Source: an uncultured Methanobrevibacter sp.
GTDB lineage: Archaea > Methanobacteriota > Methanobacteria > Methanobacteriales > Methanobacteriaceae
Direction: 5' to 3'
Assembly: GCF_937906425.1 (NCBI RefSeq)
Contig: NZ_CALCYR010000256.1
Location: forward strand, 1 to 9,885
DNA: 9,885 bases
Position 1 is the stretch's first letter. Every line of letters begins with the position of its first letter. The notes beneath the pieces are model-generated. The model had not been told where the DNA came from, did not search any database, and saw only the letters and a program-made list of their open reading frames with translations. The position numbers and the translations under genes were made by a program. Positions 5,270 to 9,885 of this stretch are shown here, piece by piece.

Positions 5270-6256
5270 TTAATTGTTTCTTCTTTCCTTGATGATTTTT
5301 AGGAATTCATTTGAGTTTTCAAATTCTTTCATTTCCCATGATTTCACTACTGGAATTCCATCAATAGAATCCTTGATCTTGTCATCATTAAGGATGAAGA
5401 ATGAATCAGATGATGTAACCAATGAAAGGTCCTTAAGACTAATGGCCATTTTCTTTAATGTTTTTACATTGTTTTCGTCTTGAACATTTAAGTTTGCAAT
5501 TAAAGGATTGTCCTTTTTCTTTGTTGCAATTTCTGCCTTGGCAAGTGCATCAAATGGGCTCTTGTTGGTGGAAACTACTCCAAATCCTAATTTTGCTAAA
5601 TTCTGAGCATTTGTTCCTTGATTTTTTGCAGTGCTTAGATTACTTGTATCTGCCTTTAACTTAATGTCTTCTTGATATGGTTCAAAAAGATCTATATCCA
5701 AAGTGATTTTGGTGTTTAAAATCTCTTCAAGAAGCATTGCAGTTTCAGTATTTGCCCTTACAATACCATTTTCATATTTGTACATTGTAGCTCTTGAAAC
5801 ATGTGCAAGATCTGCTAAATCCTTTAATGAGAGTTTATATTCTTCTCTATATTCCTTTAAAACATTTCCATTTATTTGAACATAATATCCTCCTCTATCT
5901 GCAAGGATTTCGGGATATTCATCATAAATTATCATGTTTTTAAGAGTTTCAAGACCAATTGCAGGTAATCCATGTCTTTCATAAACCACATCCTCTTCAA
6001 GGATATGATTTTTGGACTTTAAGCCTACAATGATTGGTGAAGCGAGGAAAACATTTGAAATCTTACGTATCTCTTCAACATGGGTTTCATTAATACTATC
6101 AATGTTTACGAGGACTTTTAAAAGTAAAATAAGTAGTTTTTTACGAGCAACTATATCAAAACAGCTTTGCTCATAAATGTCTGAAGTTTCAAATCCTTCT
6201 TTATTCAATAAATGATAAATCTCTTGTATTAATTGATTCCTATTTTGAATTGCCAT
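5270..6256 (-). CDS. COG1395-type HTH transcriptional regulator
   Basis: This 328-residue protein matches the archaeal family of putative HTH-type transcriptional regulators (COG1395), whose targets are largely unknown. The Cro/C1-type helix-turn-helix is at about 132-186 (LKEYREEYKLSLKDLADLAHV, then SRATMYKYENG). The N-terminal part (about 12-110) has a nuclease-like pattern, FDIVARKK then LLLKVLVNID; the C-terminal part (about 220-325) repeats the pattern GF...SPFDALAK...NPLIANLNVQDENN, so two related domains flank the DNA-binding one. The segment between the HTH and the second domain (about 195-220) is polar and probably flexible. The ATG at 6256 is preceded by GAGGG, 6 nt upstream. The gene is divergent from tiaS across 490 nt and is probably monocistronic. 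Its signal and regulon cannot be read from the window. Confidence 0.88.
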   Translation of the reverse strand: MAIQNRNQLIQEIYHLLNKEGFETSDIYEQSCFDIVARKKLLILLLKVLVNIDSINETHVEEIRKISNVFLASPIIVGLKSKNHILEEDVVYERHGLPAIGLETLKNMIIYDEYPEILADRGGYYVQINGNVLKEYREEYKLSLKDLADLAHVSRATMYKYENGIVRANTETAMLLEEILNTKITLDIDLFEPYQEDIKLKADTSNLSTAKNQGTNAQNLAKLGFGVVSTNKSPFDALAKAEIATKKKDNPLIANLNVQDENNVKTLKKMAISLKDLSLVTSSDSFFILNDDKIKDSIDGIPVVKSWEMKEFENSNEFLKIIKERRNN

Positions 6257-6261
6257 AGGAA

Positions 6262-6267
6262 GCCCTC
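6262..6267 (-). promoter_or_regulatory. Ribosome binding site of the COG1395 regulator gene
   Basis: The minus strand reads GAGGGC followed by TTCCT and the ATG at 6256. GAGG pairs with the 16S 3' end and supports this start. Confidence 0.55.
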
Positions 6268-6551
6268 GCTTTTTTGTTTTAGTAGTTTATTTGATTTGTT
6301 TTAAAGAATTATTAAAATGAATAAAACATTTTTTCTAATTTAGCTTAAATTTAAATGCGAATACATTTTTTCTATTTTTTTGATAGTATTTATTAAATAG
6401 TTTTAATATATTTTAATAATATATTTTAATTATAAATATCTTTTAAGGTTAATATAAAATTGACTATTTATTTATGAAATTTTTATTAAAATTTTAATTT
6501 TTTTTTAAAAATTTTTATAATTAATTATTTTTAATTAAAAGATTTATTTAG

Positions 6552-6703
6552 TCTAATTTTTAATTAATTTCATTTTAATTAATTAATTTCACTTTAATTG
6601 ATTAATTTTATTTTATTTGATTAATTTCATTTTAATTGATTAATTTCTTTTTAATTAATTAATTTCACTTTTATTAATTAATTTCTTTTTAATTAATTAA
6701 TTT
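6552..6703. repeat. Eight tandem copies of a 19-bp repeat upstream of tiaS
   Basis: Units start at 6552, 6571, 6590, 6609, 6628, 6647, 6666 and 6685, every 19 bp without any slip. The consensus is CATTTTAATTGATTAATTT. Copies differ at the first bases (CA, CT, TA or TC) and at the centre (AATTAATTAA or AATTGATTAA). The units at 6647 and 6685 are identical (CTTTTTAATTAATTAATTT). A decayed ninth copy may follow at 6704-6722. The last good copy ends 43 nt before the ATG at 6747. Confidence 0.9.
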
Positions 6704-6746
6704 TAATTTAATTATTTTTATTTATTTAATTGTGTGAATGATTTTT

Positions 6747-7997
6747 ATGGATTATTTTTATGTAGGTATTGATGATACTGATTCTCCTGATGGAATGTGT
6801 ACCACTTTTTTAGCTTCCACTATTCTAAACGAATTTAGGGAAAATGGAATTGAAATAGAAGGTTTTCCAAGACTTATTCGTTTAAATCCATTTGCAAGAT
6901 TTAAAACTCGTGGAAACGGAGGAGTTTCATTTAAAATTAATTTAAACCAAGACCTAGAGCTTGTAAAGGAAATCGTTTTAAGGAATGTTTCCTCCCTTTC
7001 AATGTTTGACTGTGACAATACAAATCCAGGTGTTGTATTTTACAGGGGGGAAATCACTGAAGAAATGATTGATTATGCATTCAAGGCAATATATTCAATT
7101 ATTACAATTGAAGAGGCTGAAGAATTTGCAGCTAAAATCGGTGCAGAGATACATAAGTTCAAGAAGGGAAGAGGAATCATCGGCTCAATTGCAGCAATTT
7201 CCTGTCCATTGGAGGATTTCACATATGAGCTATTGGCCTATAGGGATCCTTCAAGATATGGTACCCTTCGTCAAATAGATTATGATTCTGTTGTTTTGAT
7301 GGATAAAGAGACTTATCCTGAAACATTTGAAAATATTGATGGAAAATATTTGGCCATTGAACCAAAAACTCCATGCCCTGTCTTGTATGGTATTCGCTCA
7401 AACAGTCCTGAAGTTCTTGATATTGCAAGGGATATTGTAATTCCTAATGAAACAATAGTGGACAGTTGTATTTTCAAGACTAACCAGCATACTGATATGC
7501 ATATTCAGGATGTGGGTTCCATTGCTCTAATGAGGCAGTATTCTTGTTATAGGGTTAAGGGAACCGTTAAGGACAAGCCTCATATAATTGAAGGAGGACA
7601 TATGTTCTTTTCACTTTATGATGAGTCCGGCGAGATAGAATGTGCAGCTTATGAACCTACAAAGAATTTTAGAAAAACTGTTGAAAACTTAAGGGAGGGG
7701 GATTTGATTGAGCTTTATGGCGGTATTGGAGAGCAAAACACCTTTAATATTGAGAAGTTTCAGGTTTTAAAACTTAATGATACTGTTTATAAGAATCCAA
7801 TTTGTTCCTGTGGTAAAAGAATGACTTCTGCTGGACGAAATAAAGGGTTTAAGTGTAAACATTGTGGAAATAAGATAAAATCAAGTGAAAAAATAGCTGA
7901 AAAAATAGAAAGGACATTAAAAAATGGCAAATTCTATGAAACTCCAGTTTCAGCAAGAAGGCATTTGGCTAAACCTTTAATCCGTATGGATTTGTAA
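6747..7997 (+). CDS. tiaS: tRNA(Ile2) 2-agmatinylcytidine synthetase (TiaS)
   Basis: TiaS uses ATP and agmatine to convert C34 in the CAU anticodon of tRNA-Ile2 to agmatidine, so that the tRNA reads AUA and not AUG. It is the archaeal counterpart of bacterial TilS and is essential where studied. The 416-residue protein has the full domain set: an N-terminal segment with the signature VGIDDTDSPDGMCTT (6-20), a kinase-like core including GRGIIGSIAAI (141-151), the KTNQHTDMH stretch (244-252), an OB-fold for tRNA binding (about 269-342) and a zinc ribbon with C353, C355, C370 and C373. ATG 6747 is preferred over ATG 6738 because the only weak ribosome site, GTGA at 6734-6737, is 9 nt before 6747 but abuts 6738. 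A C-terminal basic helix follows the ribbon. The gene is monocistronic. Confidence 0.95.
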   Translation: MDYFYVGIDDTDSPDGMCTTFLASTILNEFRENGIEIEGFPRLIRLNPFARFKTRGNGGVSFKINLNQDLELVKEIVLRNVSSLSMFDCDNTNPGVVFYRGEITEEMIDYAFKAIYSIITIEEAEEFAAKIGAEIHKFKKGRGIIGSIAAISCPLEDFTYELLAYRDPSRYGTLRQIDYDSVVLMDKETYPETFENIDGKYLAIEPKTPCPVLYGIRSNSPEVLDIARDIVIPNETIVDSCIFKTNQHTDMHIQDVGSIALMRQYSCYRVKGTVKDKPHIIEGGHMFFSLYDESGEIECAAYEPTKNFRKTVENLREGDLIELYGGIGEQNTFNIEKFQVLKLNDTVYKNPICSCGKRMTSAGRNKGFKCKHCGNKIKSSEKIAEKIERTLKNGKFYETPVSARRHLAKPLIRMDL

Positions 7998-8301
7998 AAT
8001 TCGTTCTTTTCTCTTTTATTTTTTTTAATTTTTATTAATCTCGCATTATTTAATTTTTAATTTTTAATTTTTTTTAGAATAATTTTACATAATTTTATTT
8101 TAATTTTTAATTTTTCTATCACTGTTGGTCAGTTATTTGTCATTATTTTTCATAGTTTATCACGATTATACATTTTTTAAAATCAAATAGTATTAATTTA
8201 TAAACCTTAACATATAATCTAAAAATAAGGTAGATTAAAAAATATAAATTTTATTAATTTTATTAATTTATTTTTGTTTTAATATTATTTTTCAATATTA
8301 T
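7998..8301. other. Spacer between tiaS and the DUF3100-type gene
   Basis: After the tiaS stop the top strand is T-rich (about 8004-8033), a likely U-tract terminator. TTTTTAATTTTTAATTTTT runs follow (about 8055-8085). A more varied patch lies at about 8115-8175. The TATA-like TTTATAAA is at 8197-8204. AATATTATTT occurs twice, at 8281-8290 and 8294-8303. I see no gene in the spacer. Confidence 0.6.
8197..8204 (+). promoter_or_regulatory. Probable TATA box of the DUF3100-type gene
   Basis: TTTATAAA is a strong match to the methanogen TATA consensus and predicts a start near 8227 with a leader of about 75-100 nt. A second, weaker element, AATATAAAT at 8241-8249, could be used instead. Confidence 0.45.
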
Positions 8302-9702
8302 TTGCCTTTATTATTTAGGTGGGATTTTATTTCAAACGATCAACAATCTTCACATCCATTTAGGGAGAAAACGGATAGGGCGATTAAAAAGAGGCCGCCA
8401 TGGATTGAGTATAAAATACATTTGGTTGTTTTTGTTTTAGTTATTATTTCAATGACAATTGGAGTAAAGGAGATTAAGATTACAGACACCATCAGTATTT
8501 TATTATTGCCTTTAATCTATGCTCTTATTTTAGGATTGCTTCTTTATTTGGCTAAACCTATTAAGTTTGTAGGCAGAAAGCAGTCTAAAGTAGCTGAAGG
8601 GATTATGGTCTTGCTTATTGGTGTTTTAATCACTAAATTAGCTATTTCAAGTGGACAATCTATTGCAAGTATTTTCCAGGTTGGTCCTGCACTTATTTTA
8701 CAGCAAATAGGTAATTTAGGAACTCTTATAGCATTGCCTATTGCATTGCTTCTTGGTTTTAGAAGGGAAGTGATAGGTATGACAAGTTCTATTTGTCGTG
8801 AACCTAACTTAGGGATAATTATTGATAAATATGGATTTAAATCTCCAGAAACTCGTGGAGTTTTAGCAGTCTTTGTAATCGGATCTATTTTAGGTACTGC
8901 ATTTATCAGTTTCCTATCAAGTATCAGCGCTTCAGTTATACCAATGCATCCATATGCCTATGCTATGGCTTCAGGTGTAGGAAGTGCAAGTATGAATGCT
9001 GCAGCTTTGGCTCCGTTAATGCATATGTTTCCCTCAATGGCTACTGATTTAGAAGCTTTTGCAGGATGCAGTAATCTTCTTTCATTCTGTTTCGGTATTT
9101 ACATGTGTATTTTTGTTTCATTACCTCTTGCAGAAAAGATGTATGGGTGGTTAGCCCCTCATTTTGGTCATGATGATGAGGAAACCATTGATGATGAGTA
9201 TGCAATCGAAGGGGTAAAGCACGATAAGTACGCTTCAAAGGAAGAGTTAAGTTCAGGAAAACTTAAAAGATGGGCAGTTTTGCTTCTCATTTTCTCATTT
9301 ATTGTTGCAGTAGGTAATCTTATTGGTTATCACACTTCATTCATTGATTCATTCATTGGAATGATTATCATTTCAATCATTACAATTTTAGGCATGTCTC
9401 TTGAAAGGATAATTCCTAAAAACATTCAATCAATCATTTACATAAGTTTAATCGGTATTATTGTAGCTATTCCTGGTATGCCGACCGCTAACTTTGTAAT
9501 TCATTATGTTTCTCAAATTGACTTGTCTACAATCTGTACAGCATTTTTAGCTTATGTAGGTATTGCAATTGGTAATGATTGGGAAGAATTTAAAAAGATC
9601 GGTTGGAAAGGAATTATCATTACTTTAATTGTTATTTCAGGAACTTATCTTTGTTCTGCAGCAATTGCTCATATTACTTTAATAGCAACTGGAGTAGTTT
9701 AG
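8302..9702 (+). CDS. DUF3100-type polytopic membrane protein
   Basis: The sequence matches my recollection of the DUF3100 family, integral membrane proteins of unknown function. The product has up to 466 residues and about ten hydrophobic helices: near 39-56, 63-84, 99-115, 138-152, 184-208, 258-275, 324-342, 349-367, 376-394, 408-424 and 436-462. Conserved-looking motifs between helices are REPNLGIIIDKYG (166-178), SGVGSASM (224-231) and EAFAGCSNLL (251-260). Small, polar residues inside a membrane protein suggest a transporter, which is inference only. A charged loop (about 286-322, DDEE-rich then lysine-rich) splits the protein. The TTG at 8302 is the longest conventional start, but AGGTG at 8317-8321 lies inside the frame and fits an ATT start at 8329 (457 residues). 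The gene stands alone. Confidence 0.88.
   Translation: MPLLFRWDFISNDQQSSHPFREKTDRAIKKRPPWIEYKIHLVVFVLVIISMTIGVKEIKITDTISILLLPLIYALILGLLLYLAKPIKFVGRKQSKVAEGIMVLLIGVLITKLAISSGQSIASIFQVGPALILQQIGNLGTLIALPIALLLGFRREVIGMTSSICREPNLGIIIDKYGFKSPETRGVLAVFVIGSILGTAFISFLSSISASVIPMHPYAYAMASGVGSASMNAAALAPLMHMFPSMATDLEAFAGCSNLLSFCFGIYMCIFVSLPLAEKMYGWLAPHFGHDDEETIDDEYAIEGVKHDKYASKEELSSGKLKRWAVLLLIFSFIVAVGNLIGYHTSFIDSFIGMIIISIITILGMSLERIIPKNIQSIIYISLIGIIVAIPGMPTANFVIHYVSQIDLSTICTAFLAYVGIAIGNDWEEFKKIGWKGIIITLIVISGTYLCSAAIAHITLIATGVV
8317..8321 (+). promoter_or_regulatory. Ribosome binding site inside the longest DUF3100-type frame
   Basis: AGGTG is the strongest Shine-Dalgarno match near this gene. The only plausible codon in frame at normal spacing is ATT at 8329, 7 nt downstream. 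It therefore argues against TTG 8302 as the true start. Confidence 0.55.
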
Positions 9703-9737
9703 TTAAATTAAATTGGTTTTATTTTAATTTAATTTAA
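9703..9737 (+). terminator. Candidate terminator hairpin of the DUF3100-type gene
   Basis: TTAAATTAAATT (9703-9714) and AATTTAATTTAA (9726-9737) form a perfect 12-bp inverted repeat with an 11-nt loop, beginning right after the TAG stop. A run of seven T at 9761-9767 and a pyrimidine-rich tract to about 9820 follow. The stem is pure A/T, so it is weak; the downstream U-rich tract may matter more. Confidence 0.5.
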
Positions 9738-9760
9738 TCAATTTTAATAATTTTAAATTA

Positions 9761-9822
9761 TTTTTTTCTATTTTTCTGTTTTTCTTGTTTTTCTGTTTTC
9801 TATTTTCTATTTTTCTTATTGT
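9761..9822 (+). other. Pyrimidine-rich tract after the DUF3100-type gene
   Basis: The top strand is nearly all T with regularly placed C (CTATTTTTCTGTTTTTCTTG and similar). It resembles the T/C tract after fdhD at 4485-4545. A role as a U-tract terminator is the simplest reading. The remaining bases to the window end are AT-rich with AGGT at 9871-9874. Confidence 0.4.
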
Positions 9823-9885
9823 TTTTAATTTATTTAAAAATAATTTTTTTTAATTTTATTTTATTTTATTAGGTTTTTTCTAATT

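Larger units (their letters stand above)
6257..6746. other. Divergent spacer between the COG1395 gene and tiaS
   Basis: This 490-nt spacer is the longest gene-free stretch of the window. The left part holds the presumed minus-strand promoter of the regulator (for example TTTAAATTTAAG, complement of 6343-6354). The middle is unstructured AT-rich sequence. The right 150 nt are a tandem array of 19-bp units. No coding frame is evident. Confidence 0.65.

Noticed and set aside
6343..6360. Near-palindrome GCTTAAATTTAAATGC as an operator of the regulator gene
   Set aside because: The symmetrical core is only TTAAATTTAA, which is expected by chance in such AT-rich DNA.
6552..6703. CRISPR array
   Set aside because: The repeats are 19 bp, contiguous and without unique spacers, and no cas gene is nearby.
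6257..6746. Replication origin in the long AT-rich repeat region
   Set aside because: No cdc6/orc1 gene is in the window and I see no G-rich origin recognition boxes; AT-richness alone is normal for spacers here.
8115..8175. Possible non-coding RNA in a more varied patch upstream of the DUF3100-type gene
   Set aside because: Only a 4-bp stem (ACTG...CAGT) could be found; no tRNA, riboswitch or snoRNA features were recognised.
9871..9885. Start of a further gene at the right edge (AGGT followed by ATT at 9883)
   Set aside because: Only three bases of the putative frame are visible, so it cannot be supported.

Overview
The window looks like chromosome from a methanogenic archaeon of the order Methanobacteriales, most likely Methanobrevibacter or a close relative. 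This is an inference from three things: long, T-rich intergenic DNA with low G+C coding sequence; the archaea-only gene tiaS (agmatidine modification of tRNA-Ile2) together with an archaeal COG1395-type regulator; and Shine-Dalgarno sites of the archaeal AGGTGA/GGTGA/GGAG kind. Nothing indicates a plasmid, phage or insertion sequence.

Layout, left to right. (1) 1-53: start of a minus-strand gene cut off by the window edge. (2) 54-351: AT-rich spacer with three tandem copies of a ~59-bp repeat and a hairpin terminator for the next gene. (3) serA (minus), D-3-phosphoglycerate dehydrogenase. (4) 1927-2347: divergent spacer with a decaying 52-bp tandem repeat. (5) 2348-3163 (plus): uncharacterised protein with the strand pattern of a beta/alpha barrel. 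(6) 3164-3601: spacer with four copies of a 19-bp repeat and a likely fdhD promoter. (7) fdhD (plus), sulfurtransferase for formate dehydrogenase maturation, with an unusual cysteine cluster. (8) 4433-4831: T-rich spacer between convergent genes. (9) 4832-4999 (minus): a 55-residue membrane protein with a good ribosome binding site and a TATA/inverted-repeat promoter. (10) 5270-6256 (minus): COG1395 HTH regulator. (11) 6257-6746: divergent spacer with eight in-register copies of a 19-bp repeat. (12) tiaS (plus). (13) 7998-8301: promoter-bearing spacer. (14) 8302-9702 (plus): DUF3100-type polytopic membrane protein, followed by a 12-bp hairpin and a pyrimidine-rich tract.

The genes do not form one operon. 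Every gene is separated from its neighbours by a spacer of at least about 270 bp, so each is probably transcribed alone. Roles are mostly housekeeping: serine synthesis, tRNA decoding of AUA, cofactor maturation and regulation. The exceptions are three proteins of unknown function: the barrel protein, the small membrane protein and the DUF3100 protein. I see no convincing new multi-gene system. The features most worth a second look are the in-phase 19-bp tandem arrays in two promoter regions, the unlisted small membrane gene with an operator-like repeat at its predicted transcription start, the non-CxxC cysteine cluster in FdhD, the internal duplication in the COG1395 regulator, and ribosome binding sites that point to non-ATG starts.
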